A stretch of 5,230 nucleotides of DNA, taken from Candidatus Woesearchaeota archaeon. GTDB lineage: Archaea; Nanobdellota; Nanobdellia; Woesearchaeales; WAPJ01. A model generated the notes under the pieces. That model was not told the DNA's origin. It worked only from the letters and a program-made list of their open reading frames with translations, and searched no databases. The stretch covers positions 1 through 5,230 of the forward strand of contig WIAN01000070.1 of the NCBI GenBank assembly GCA_015519985.1. Reading direction: 5' to 3'. The position numbers and the translations under genes are program-made. This document shows, piece after piece, positions 1-5,230 of this stretch (its first letter is position 1; the number at the start of each line of letters is the position of its first letter).

Positions 1-2022
1 ATCAACAAGTTCTTTTAAAGTTGCTAAACTCCAAGTTTGAATCCAACAACCTTTAGATTCTAAAATTTCAGAACTGCTAATTTCTGAAGAATAACAGAAA
101 GCTCCATAACAAAAAAAATCTCTTAAAGAAGAATTTAAAATTTGTAAAATAAAAAGTTTATACTTTTCAAAATTTAAATCTTTCAAAACTAAAGCCGCAA
201 TGTTATTTACAAAAAACCAAGAATCACCTCTATGATAACTTTTATTATTAATACCTGAATGAAATTTACAATACTCATTAGATTTATAACTTAAAGAAGA
301 AATTAAACCATCATGAAATAATTCTTTCAAAGCATTATCAAAAACTAACTCCCATTCTTCATCAGATAAAAAATGTTTAAAATAATAATAAGCTAAAAAA
401 ACATTATTAGTAAAATAGTTACTTTTATAATTTTCAAAAGAAATATTATCATACAAAAAACCATCATTATAAAAATGTTCTTTAACTTTTTGTTTATGGA
501 ATTTTAAAATAATATAATAATCTTCTTTTTTAACATTATTTTCTTCTAAAATATAAATTAATTCTAAAAGAGATAAAAACAAAGCATTAATTTCAATGTT
601 AAAACCCCTCCTCTCAATAGTATCCATCCAAGTTTCAAAAGAATTATTAAAAATTAAATGAAAATTTTTATCATAAAAATATTGTTTTAAATATTCATAA
701 TATTTTAAAGCTCTCTTTTGTATAATATTCTTCTCAACTTTAGAAAAAAGTTTATTATCAAAAGCACTATCAACAATCAAATCTTTTAATCTTTTAAAAA
801 CAATTAATAAACCATCAGCACTTCTCAAAGAAGACTCAAAGTTTGCTTTTTCATCAAAATTTTTTTTAAAAACATCTTCTAAAATGTTTAACAACAACTC
901 TTTTCTTTCAAAACCATTTAAAGCTACACTACTAATAGAAGAATCTCTAATCCAATGTTGAAAAAACCAAGGCAAACCAGCAAAAAAATCTTTATTACCT
1001 TTACCTTCTAAAAAAAGTTTTTTAATATTAATATCAATTAAATTACTTGAAAATAAAAAAGCATTAAAAGTATTGTTTTTATTATTCTTATTTTTATCAT
1101 TCTCATTGTTTTCATCAAAACTAAAAGTTTCAACAAAACTTTTTTCAAAATCAGAAAATAATTCTTCATTGTAATAATGAATTTTTTTCAAACCAAAAAT
1201 AATTCTTTTAACATTCTTAAATTCAAAAGCTTTATAAGAATAAAACTCATAAGGATAATCATTCCTGCTTTGTTCAAAAGGATAAATTTTTCTAACCCAC
1301 TCATTAGTTTTAACAACTTCCAAATTTGAAGATTGAAAAAGAATTTCAAAAGAAAAATCTAAATTGTAATGTTTATATTTTTCTTGATCATTAACTTTTT
1401 TAAAATTAATTTCAAAATATTCTTCACTAACATTTTTATCATCAAAAAATTTTTTATAAAGTTTTTTTAATTTATTATAGTTAGGAATATTTTTTTTCTT
1501 AATAGAATATTTTTTATGAAAAGGAACAGTATCATAAGCATACCTAACATCTAAAAGAATAGAACCATCAACATTTCTATTAGATTCAAAAACTAAAATT
1601 TTTTCATTAGTCTTTTTTAAAATTTTAATAGAATATTTAACAATCAAACCATCATCATAAATTAATTTAAAAGATTCATCATAAGGATTATAATAAACTT
1701 GTTCTAAAATTCTATTTCCTTCTAACTCTATAGAATCTAAAATTTTTATTGCTTTAACCAACTTTTTATGTTTTTTATAAAAAAACAAACCATCATATTT
1801 AGAATTATTTTTAAAAGGAAAAGAAAAAGAAAAATTATTTTTTAACAAAACAATCCTGTCAGAAAAAAATTTTTTGTATTCTTCAAGCCTTTTTTTAATA
1901 ATATTCTCGTCAACAGAATAATTAAAAGAATCTAAAATAAGTTTAGGAGAATTATTTCTTATCATATCTAAAGAAACATAACCATATTTATTTTTTATAA
2001 AAAATTCGATAACATCTTTCAT
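1..2022 (-). CDS. Glycogen debranching enzyme (amylo-alpha-1,6-glucosidase), 3' end cut by window edge
   Basis: The frame is open for 674 codons from ATG at 2022 to the window edge. It probably removes alpha-1,6-linked glucose stubs from glycogen in the cytoplasm. Residues 1-300 resemble the beta-rich N-terminal domain of archaeal/bacterial debranching enzymes, with LLDVRYAYD at 156-164. An Asp/Asn/Lys-rich linker follows (about 303-317), then an (alpha/alpha)6 catalytic domain of the GDE_C type. Its landmarks in order are AGLPWFFQHWIRDSS (348-362; WIRD replaces the usual WGRD), RSADG (400-404), ETWMDT (463-468), EINAL (477-481), NNVFLAYY (539-546), SYHRGDSWFF (595-604) and IQTWSLATLKE (661-671). 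D467 is the likely general acid and E647 a candidate base, by analogy with GH133 enzymes. The QTWS block normally lies close to the C-terminus, so only a few residues should be missing. The ATG directly follows an in-frame TAG, which fixes the start. The gene lies 83 nt downstream of galT on the same strand, probably co-transcribed. Function is confident; the exact activity (glucosidase only or also transferase) is inferred. Confidence 0.9.
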   Translation of the reverse strand, partial: MKDVIEFFIKNKYGYVSLDMIRNNSPKLILDSFNYSVDENIIKKRLEEYKKFFSDRIVLLKNNFSFSFPFKNNSKYDGLFFYKKHKKLVKAIKILDSIELEGNRILEQVYYNPYDESFKLIYDDGLIVKYSIKILKKTNEKILVFESNRNVDGSILLDVRYAYDTVPFHKKYSIKKKNIPNYNKLKKLYKKFFDDKNVSEEYFEINFKKVNDQEKYKHYNLDFSFEILFQSSNLEVVKTNEWVRKIYPFEQSRNDYPYEFYSYKAFEFKNVKRIIFGLKKIHYYNEELFSDFEKSFVETFSFDENNENDKNKNNKNNTFNAFLFSSNLIDINIKKLFLEGKGNKDFFAGLPWFFQHWIRDSSISSVALNGFERKELLLNILEDVFKKNFDEKANFESSLRSADGLLIVFKRLKDLIVDSAFDNKLFSKVEKNIIQKRALKYYEYLKQYFYDKNFHLIFNNSFETWMDTIERRGFNIEINALFLSLLELIYILEENNVKKEDYYIILKFHKQKVKEHFYNDGFLYDNISFENYKSNYFTNNVFLAYYYFKHFLSDEEWELVFDNALKELFHDGLISSLSYKSNEYCKFHSGINNKSYHRGDSWFFVNNIAALVLKDLNFEKYKLFILQILNSSLRDFFCYGAFCYSSEISSSEILESKGCWIQTWSLATLKELVD

Positions 2023-2033
2023 CTATACAAAAA

Positions 2034-2040
2034 CACCCCT
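2034..2040 (-). promoter_or_regulatory. Ribosome binding site of the debranching enzyme gene
   Basis: The minus strand reads AGGGGTG here, complementary to the CACCU of the 16S rRNA 3' end. It lies 11 nt before the ATG at 2022, a slightly long spacing. No in-frame start codon lies between the motif and that ATG, and the codon just before the ATG is TAG, so the motif and the stop together decide the start. Confidence 0.7.
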
Positions 2041-2041
2041 T

Positions 2042-2075
2042 AAAAAAAGTTTAAAAATATAAAAATAATAAAAAA
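2042..2075 (-). terminator. T-rich stretch between galT and the debranching gene (possible weak terminator)
   Basis: Read on the minus strand, the gap after the galT stop carries a T6 run (2075-2070) and a T7 run (2048-2042), each preceded by AAC. U-tracts without a hairpin can end archaeal transcripts, so this could reduce read-through from galT into the debranching gene. In DNA this AT-rich such runs are common by chance, and the second run abuts the next gene's ribosome binding site. It is therefore only a possibility. Confidence 0.2.
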
Positions 2076-2079
2076 GTTT

Positions 2080-2097
2080 AACTATTTTAACTATTTT
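2080..2097. repeat. Two tandem copies of a 9-bp unit in the galT-debranching gap
   Basis: The plus strand shows AACTATTTT twice, back to back (2080-2088 and 2089-2097), just downstream of the galT stop codon. It may be replication slippage in AT-rich sequence. There is no evidence for a function. Confidence 0.4.
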
Positions 2098-2105
2098 AAA
2101 ATTTT

Positions 2106-3350
2106 TCAAAATTTTCCAGTTCTATAAAATTTAGCTGCTGTTTCTGGAGATACTTCATTTACAATAATTCCTGAGCCAAGTTCAAAACCAGCCCAAACTT
2201 GTCTTCTTGGAAGTATTTCTATGTGAAAGTGCAAACCAGAATTTTTTTCTTTATAAGCTTTAAATTGAGGTTCATAATACAATACAATATTATAATCTAA
2301 ATTTAACTTTTTTAATCTTTTCAAAACAAAAAGTAAAGCTTCTGATAAATCTTCATAATCTTTAGGTAAAAATTCTTTAAAACTAGTTTTATGCGCTTTA
2401 GGAAGAATAAGAGCTTCAAAATTAAATCTTGAAGCATAAGGAGCTAAAACTATAAAACTTTTATTTTCAAAAATAAACCTTTCAGTTTTTTTCTCTTCAT
2501 TCATCAATTCACAATAAATACATTTCTTTCTAGTTCTAAAATATCTATTAGAAGAAGACATCTTTTCATCAGCTCTTGGAGGAATAAAAGGCAAAGCAAC
2601 AATTTGAGTATGCTCATGATTTACAGAAGCTCCTGCATTAGGACCTTTATTTTTAAAAACTAAAACGTACTTTATTTTTTTATCAGAATGCAATCTTTCA
2701 ATTTCAGAAGCATAAACCTTTAAAAGTTCTTCAACTTGTTTAGGAGTAAAATCTTCTAATTCTTTATTTTTATTAGGAGTACCTACAATAATTTCATGAA
2801 AACCTTTAGCAGGCATTGATTGATATAAAGGATTATATTTTTCTTTTTTTTCTTCAACATTAGGATTAAATAAAGGAAATTTATTTTCAAACCATCTTAT
2901 AAGCCATTTTTTTTCAGTTCCTATTCTACCAATTTCTTTAGGCGTTTCACTTTCATTTCCTGGAGCAAAATAATCTTTTCCACTTTTAGAAACTTTTGTT
3001 TTTTTAAAACTTTCAGGTCTTAAATTTCTATTTTCTGCTATTAAAACTTTATATCCTAAAATATAATCTTCTCTTATCTCATTGTTAGAGTATATAGGCA
3101 TACTTTCTTTAACTTTGCTTTTACTTTTTTTAGATTTTTCTTCTTTCATTTTCCTCACTGTCTTTTTGTTTTTAACATCTTTTTTAATATTTTTAACATT
3201 CTTTTTACTTTTAACAACATTAGTTTTAACTTTAGTATTTTTACTTTTAACAGATTTAGATTTTGAATTTTTTGATGTTTTAGATTTGATAGTTTTTTTT
3301 AATTGTTTTTTTGTAGATTTTTTTGATTTATTTTTTTTAACATTAGCCAT
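2106..3350 (-). CDS. galT: GalT-family hexose-1-phosphate nucleotidylyltransferase with Lys-rich N-terminal tail
   Basis: This 414-residue protein belongs to the HIT superfamily. GalT-type enzymes move a nucleotidyl group between hexose-1-phosphates, or release sugar-1-phosphate from NDP-sugars. Residues 1-83 are a Lys/Ser-rich tail. The GalT fold starts near 90: EIREDYILGYKVLIAENR (91-108), APGNESETPKEIGR (129-142), WLIRWFENKFPLF (149-161), GFHEIIVGTP (183-192), FKNKGPNAGASVNHEHTQ (232-249). H247 in H-E-H should be the nucleotidylated histidine. The C-terminal half has CIYC (277-280), LPKAH (316-320), LHFHIEILPRR (373-383) and AGFELGSGIIVNEVSPE (387-403), typical of GalT domain 2. The family's N-terminal CxxC is replaced by DYFA (126-129). 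I chose ATG 3350 because AAGGTG lies 6 nt upstream; an in-frame GTG at 3359 overlaps that motif and is unlikely to be the start. An internal ATG at 3149 with a GAGG motif 3 nt upstream would give a family-sized 347-residue form. Beside glycogen genes, glucose-1-phosphate is a plausible substrate; UDP versus ADP specificity cannot be read here. Confidence 0.85.
   Translation of the reverse strand: MANVKKNKSKKSTKKQLKKTIKSKTSKNSKSKSVKSKNTKVKTNVVKSKKNVKNIKKDVKNKKTVRKMKEEKSKKSKSKVKESMPIYSNNEIREDYILGYKVLIAENRNLRPESFKKTKVSKSGKDYFAPGNESETPKEIGRIGTEKKWLIRWFENKFPLFNPNVEEKKEKYNPLYQSMPAKGFHEIIVGTPNKNKELEDFTPKQVEELLKVYASEIERLHSDKKIKYVLVFKNKGPNAGASVNHEHTQIVALPFIPPRADEKMSSSNRYFRTRKKCIYCELMNEEKKTERFIFENKSFIVLAPYASRFNFEALILPKAHKTSFKEFLPKDYEDLSEALLFVLKRLKKLNLDYNIVLYYEPQFKAYKEKNSGLHFHIEILPRRQVWAGFELGSGIIVNEVSPETAAKFYRTGKF
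3102..3350 (-). other. Region encoding the Lys/Ser-rich N-terminal tail of the GalT-like protein
   Basis: Codons 1-83 precede the recognisable GalT fold. About 35 of the first 82 residues are Lys and about 12 are Ser, with Asn, Thr and Val making up much of the rest. There are no aromatic residues and acidic residues are few. The composition suggests a disordered, strongly basic tail resembling those of histone H1 or ribosomal proteins, not a signal peptide (no hydrophobic core). The frame is open throughout and the best ribosome binding site lies before it, so it is probably translated. Binding to nucleic acid, ribosomes or polyanions is only a hypothesis. Confidence 0.6.
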
Positions 3351-3356
3351 AAAATA

Positions 3357-3362
3357 CACCTT
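3357..3362 (-). promoter_or_regulatory. Ribosome binding site of the GalT-like gene
   Basis: The minus strand reads AAGGTG, 6 nt before the ATG at 3350. The GTG inside this motif is in frame with the gene and could be mistaken for the start, which would add three residues. Using it would leave no ribosome binding site, so the ATG is preferred. Confidence 0.75.
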
Positions 3363-3413
3363 AAAATAAAATAATAAATAAAATAATGCTTTTTAAAATT
3401 TTTAAACACAAAT

Positions 3414-3445
3414 AATATATAAATGTTTTTAAAAAATATATAAAT
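3414..3445 (-). promoter_or_regulatory. Candidate tandem TATA boxes for the galT unit
   Basis: The minus strand carries ATTTATATATT twice (3424-3414 and 3445-3435), identical 11-mers 21 bp apart, or two helical turns. Each fits an archaeal TATA element. With initiation about 26 bp downstream, transcripts would start near 3393 or 3414 and give leaders of roughly 40-65 nt, consistent with a gene that uses a Shine-Dalgarno site. High AT content makes false matches likely. Confidence 0.35.
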
Positions 3446-3503
3446 AAACATCATGTAAAAATGTATAATAAAAGCAGACAACATAATAAACAAAAAAACA
3501 GCA

Positions 3504-3514
3504 TTTATAAAAAA
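3504..3514 (+). promoter_or_regulatory. Candidate upstream TATA box for the GT4-GH57 unit
   Basis: TTTATAAAAAA is a good match to the archaeal TATA consensus on the plus strand. Initiation about 26 bp downstream would leave a leader of more than 100 nt before the GT4 start. That is hard to reconcile with the missing ribosome binding site, so it is the less likely of the two plus-strand candidates. Confidence 0.25.
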
Positions 3515-3616
3515 GTGAATTAATTTTAAAGTAACAAAAATTAAGATTTTATTTTTTTCAATTTTTTTTATTTTAGAACAATAAAAAGCATAAAAAGAAC
3601 AACATAAAAAGTAAGC

Positions 3617-3624
3617 TTTAAAAA
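3617..3624 (+). promoter_or_regulatory. Candidate TATA box for a leaderless GT4 transcript
   Basis: TTTAAAAA lies with its centre about 28 bp before the ATG at 3649. That is the spacing expected if transcription starts at or a few bases before the start codon. The GT4 gene has no Shine-Dalgarno-like motif upstream, which fits leaderless initiation, a common archaeal mode. The motif is weak evidence on its own in DNA this AT-rich. Confidence 0.4.
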
Positions 3625-3648
3625 CAGATTAAAAAAAATTACTAATAG

Positions 3649-4896
3649 ATGGTTAAAGTATTAATGTTAGGATGGGAATTTCCACCTATAATGAGCGGAG
3701 GATTAGGAATTGTATGTAGAGATTTAACAAAATATTTAGTAAAAAATAATGTTGAAGTATTCTTTGTAATGCCTTATGTTCCTGAAGGATTTAAAACTCA
3801 TGTAAAAATAATTTCTGCAAATAAAAAATTAAATGTTTCTTTAAAAGAATTAAAAGAACTAATTAAAAAAAATGCGCTTGTTAATGGTTATACATCTCCA
3901 GAAGAATTTGAAAAAAAAGTGTATATTATTGAAAATATAACTGAAAATTTTGACAAAAAAAATTTAAAAAAATTGTATGGAGAAAATTTATTTGAAGAAG
4001 TTGAAAAATACGCTTTAAGTATAGATAAAATTGTTAAAGATTATGATTTTGATATAATTCATGCTCACGATTGGATGACTTATAAAGCAGCAATAAGAGC
4101 AAAAGAATTAACAGGAAAAAAATTAATTGTTCATATACACGCTACAGAATTTGATAGAAGTGGAGGCAATAGTGTTAATAGTTACGTATATAATATAGAA
4201 AAAGAAGGGTTTGAAAAAGCTGACAAAATAATAGCAGTAAGCAATTATACAAAAAACATTTTAGTAGAAAAATACAATGTGAATCCTGATAAAATAGAAG
4301 TAGTGCATAATGGCATAGAAAGAGAAGAAGCAAAAATAACTTATGAAAATGAATATTTAAAAAATAAAGATTATCTTTTATTCTTTGGAAGAATAACATT
4401 ACAAAAAGGACCTGAATATTTTGTTGAAGCAGCAAAAAAAGTATTAGAAGTAAAAAAAGATGCTTATTTTGTATTTGCAGGTACAGGAGATAAAGTAAAT
4501 GAAATAATGAATAAAGTTTTAGAATATGGAATGCATAAAAACTTTTATTTTTACAACAAACATGTTAATAGAGAAGAAGTATATTATTTGTTTAAAAATG
4601 CAAGAGCTTATGTTTTAAGCAGTGTATCAGAACCTTTTGGAATAACCCCTTTAGAAGCTATAAATGTAAAAACTCCTGTAATAATTTCAAAACAAGCAGG
4701 TGTTAGTGAAGTTTTACAAAATGTTTTAAAAGTAGATTTTTGGGATATAAACAAAATGGCTAATTATATGGCAAACATTTTAAAACATGATCCTTTAAAA
4801 GAAACATTAGCAGAACATTCTTATAAAGAATTAGATAATGTTTCATGGGATAAAGCTGCTTTAAAAGTAAAAAAAATATATGAAGATTTGTTATAA
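3649..4896 (+). CDS. GT4-family glycosyltransferase, glycogen-synthase-like
   Basis: This 415-residue retaining glycosyltransferase has two Rossmann-like domains (GT-B fold) and probably adds glucose from an NDP-glucose donor to alpha-1,4-glucan in the cytoplasm. The N-terminal domain starts with KVLMLGWEFPPIMSGGLG (3-20), whose Gly-rich loop is typical of this group, and has HAHDW (138-142) and HATEFDR (164-170). The donor-binding C-terminal domain has FGRITLQKGPEY (246-257, with R248 and K253 as likely phosphate contacts) and SEPFGITPLEA (327-337), the E-x7-E motif with E328 and E336. Length is normal for GT4 and shorter than bacterial GT5 GlgA. ATG 3649 directly follows an in-frame TAG and has no ribosome binding site, so the message may be leaderless. 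A GH57 gene begins 35 nt downstream, suggesting an operon. Family membership is firm. The glycogen role comes from motif style and neighbours, and donor choice (ADP- or UDP-glucose) is not visible. Confidence 0.88.
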   Translation: MVKVLMLGWEFPPIMSGGLGIVCRDLTKYLVKNNVEVFFVMPYVPEGFKTHVKIISANKKLNVSLKELKELIKKNALVNGYTSPEEFEKKVYIIENITENFDKKNLKKLYGENLFEEVEKYALSIDKIVKDYDFDIIHAHDWMTYKAAIRAKELTGKKLIVHIHATEFDRSGGNSVNSYVYNIEKEGFEKADKIIAVSNYTKNILVEKYNVNPDKIEVVHNGIEREEAKITYENEYLKNKDYLLFFGRITLQKGPEYFVEAAKKVLEVKKDAYFVFAGTGDKVNEIMNKVLEYGMHKNFYFYNKHVNREEVYYLFKNARAYVLSSVSEPFGITPLEAINVKTPVIISKQAGVSEVLQNVLKVDFWDINKMANYMANILKHDPLKETLAEHSYKELDNVSWDKAALKVKKIYEDLL

Positions 4897-4901
4897 AAAA
4901 A

Positions 4902-4923
4902 TAAATAAAAAGTAAATAAAAAG
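4902..4923. repeat. Perfect tandem duplication of an 11-bp unit before the GH57 gene
   Basis: TAAATAAAAAG occurs twice back to back (4902-4912 and 4913-4923) in the short gap between the GT4 stop and the GH57 start. The last G of the second copy is the first G of the GGTG ribosome binding site. Slippage in AT-rich DNA is the simplest explanation. Confidence 0.5.
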
Positions 4924-4926
4924 GTG
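4921..4926 (+). promoter_or_regulatory. Ribosome binding site that fixes the TTG start of the GH57 gene
   Basis: AAGGTG lies 5 nt before TTG at 4932 and matches the AAGGTG before galT on the other strand. An in-frame TAA at 4917-4919 excludes any earlier start, and the first in-frame ATG is about 56 codons into the protein. The motif therefore supports TTG initiation. Confidence 0.75.
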
Positions 4927-4931
4927 TTTTT

Positions 4932-5230
4932 TTGGTAAGTGTAATTTTTTATTTTCAAGTACATCAACCATACAGATTAAGAGAAGACTTTACAATTTTT
5001 GATATTGGTAAGAATGAAAAAAATTATTTTGATATAGGAAAGAATAAATTTATTTTAAAAAAAGTAGCTGAAAAAAGTTACATTCCTACAAATAAAACAA
5101 TGTTAAAATTGTTAAAAAAACATGAAGATTTTAAAATATCGTATAGTATTACAGGAACAGTTTTAGAACAATTTGAAGAATATTATCCTGAAGTATTAAC
5201 AACATTTCAAGAATTAAAAGATACAAAAAG
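4932..5230 (+). CDS. GH57 glycoside hydrolase (alpha-amylase type), N-terminal 99 residues, cut by window edge
   Basis: The frame is open from TTG 4932 to the right edge. The product begins SVIFYFQVHQPYRLREDF (3-20), which contains the first conserved GH57 region, H-Q-P (11-13). KVAEKSYIPTNKTML (44-58) and SITGTVLEQFE (72-82) follow; the latter corresponds to the second conserved region, with G75 and E79. PEVLTTFQEL (86-95) also fits the family. GH57 enzymes are retaining hydrolases or transglycosylases acting on alpha-glucans with a (beta/alpha)7 barrel. The nucleophile Glu and acid/base Asp lie further on, outside this window, so hydrolase, 4-alpha-glucanotransferase and branching activities cannot be separated. 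The start region is closest in style to the GH57 amylases found beside GT4 and debranching genes in Bacteroidetes and some archaea. FDIGKN occurs twice, 10 residues apart (23-28 and 33-38). No signal peptide is seen, so a cytoplasmic role in glycogen turnover is likely. It is probably translated from the GT4 operon message. Confidence 0.88.
   Translation, partial: MVSVIFYFQVHQPYRLREDFTIFDIGKNEKNYFDIGKNKFILKKVAEKSYIPTNKTMLKLLKKHEDFKISYSITGTVLEQFEEYYPEVLTTFQELKDTK

Larger units (their letters stand above)
3351..3648. promoter_or_regulatory. Divergent intergenic region between galT and the GT4 gene
   Basis: These 298 bases separate the two divergent transcription units and are almost entirely A and T. 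Only very short ORFs occur, for example a 20-codon one from ATG 3461 with no ribosome binding site, so I see no gene here. The region must hold promoters for both directions, and the candidate TATA elements are listed separately. Three copies of ATAAAAAG (3581-3588, 3590-3597, 3604-3611) lie upstream of the GT4 gene and might be operator half-sites or chance AT-rich repeats. No convincing hairpin or riboswitch was recognised. Confidence 0.6.

Noticed and set aside
3357..3359. GTG at 3359 as the start of the GalT-like protein
   Set aside because: The GTG forms part of the AAGGTG ribosome binding site of the ATG at 3350, and starting there would leave no binding site upstream.
3082..3369. 95-codon plus-strand ORF encoding a Leu/Phe-rich, membrane-like protein
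   Set aside because: It is the antisense of the Lys-rich galT tail: AAA/AAG codons read backwards give Leu/Phe-rich sequence. It lies inside a better-supported gene and has no ribosome binding site of its own.
3299..3493. 64-codon minus-strand ORF overlapping the galT start
   Set aside because: It is a different frame over the promoter and first codons of galT, with low-complexity Ile/Phe/Lys composition, no ribosome binding site and no recognisable motif.
3461..3523. 20-codon plus-strand ORF in the divergent intergenic region
   Set aside because: It is very short, has no ribosome binding site and encodes only the composition expected from random AT-rich sequence.
3351..3648. Possible riboswitch, small RNA or CRISPR-like repeat in the 298-base intergenic region
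   Set aside because: No stable stem, conserved GC-containing core or regularly spaced long repeat can be seen. The only repeats are 8-11 bp AT-rich words.
4175..4435. 86-codon minus-strand ORF inside the GT4 gene
   Set aside because: It is antisense to well-conserved GT4 coding sequence, with Leu/Phe-rich composition expected from reversed A-rich codons.

Overview
The window is extremely AT-rich DNA (by eye well under 30% G+C; Arg is written almost only as AGA/AGG). It carries four protein genes in two divergent pairs. Three of the four genes have a GGTG-type Shine-Dalgarno motif 5-11 nt before the start. The fourth has no such motif and looks leaderless. Together with the protein families, this suggests a small-genome, AT-rich archaeon, perhaps of the DPANN group (Woesearchaeota/Pacearchaeota/Nanoarchaeota-like). 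That placement is an inference from style; there is no rRNA or other marker gene here.

Layout. Minus strand, 1-2022: an archaeal/bacterial-type glycogen debranching enzyme (amylo-alpha-1,6-glucosidase), missing only its last few residues at the left edge. Minus strand, 2106-3350: a GalT-family hexose-1-phosphate nucleotidylyltransferase with an unusual Lys/Ser-rich N-terminal tail of about 83 residues. 3351-3648: a 298-base divergent promoter region with no convincing gene. Plus strand, 3649-4896: a GT4 glycosyltransferase of the glycogen-synthase-like type. Plus strand, 4932-5230: the first 99 codons of a GH57 alpha-amylase-type glycoside hydrolase, starting at TTG and running off the right edge.

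How the genes work together. The set reads as one alpha-glucan (glycogen) storage locus. The GalT-like enzyme would interconvert glucose-1-phosphate and an NDP-hexose, and the GT4 enzyme would polymerise glucose from the NDP-sugar. The GH57 enzyme would cut, transfer or branch alpha-1,4 chains, and the debranching enzyme would remove alpha-1,6 branch stubs. A GT4 + GH57 + debranching-enzyme trio is a known arrangement in Bacteroidetes and some archaea. The GalT-like member sits where a dedicated glucose-1-phosphate nucleotidyltransferase might be expected, and it is the most unusual gene here: it has the basic tail, has lost the N-terminal zinc ligands and has kept the catalytic histidine. No RNA gene, CRISPR array, mobile element or long repeat was seen.
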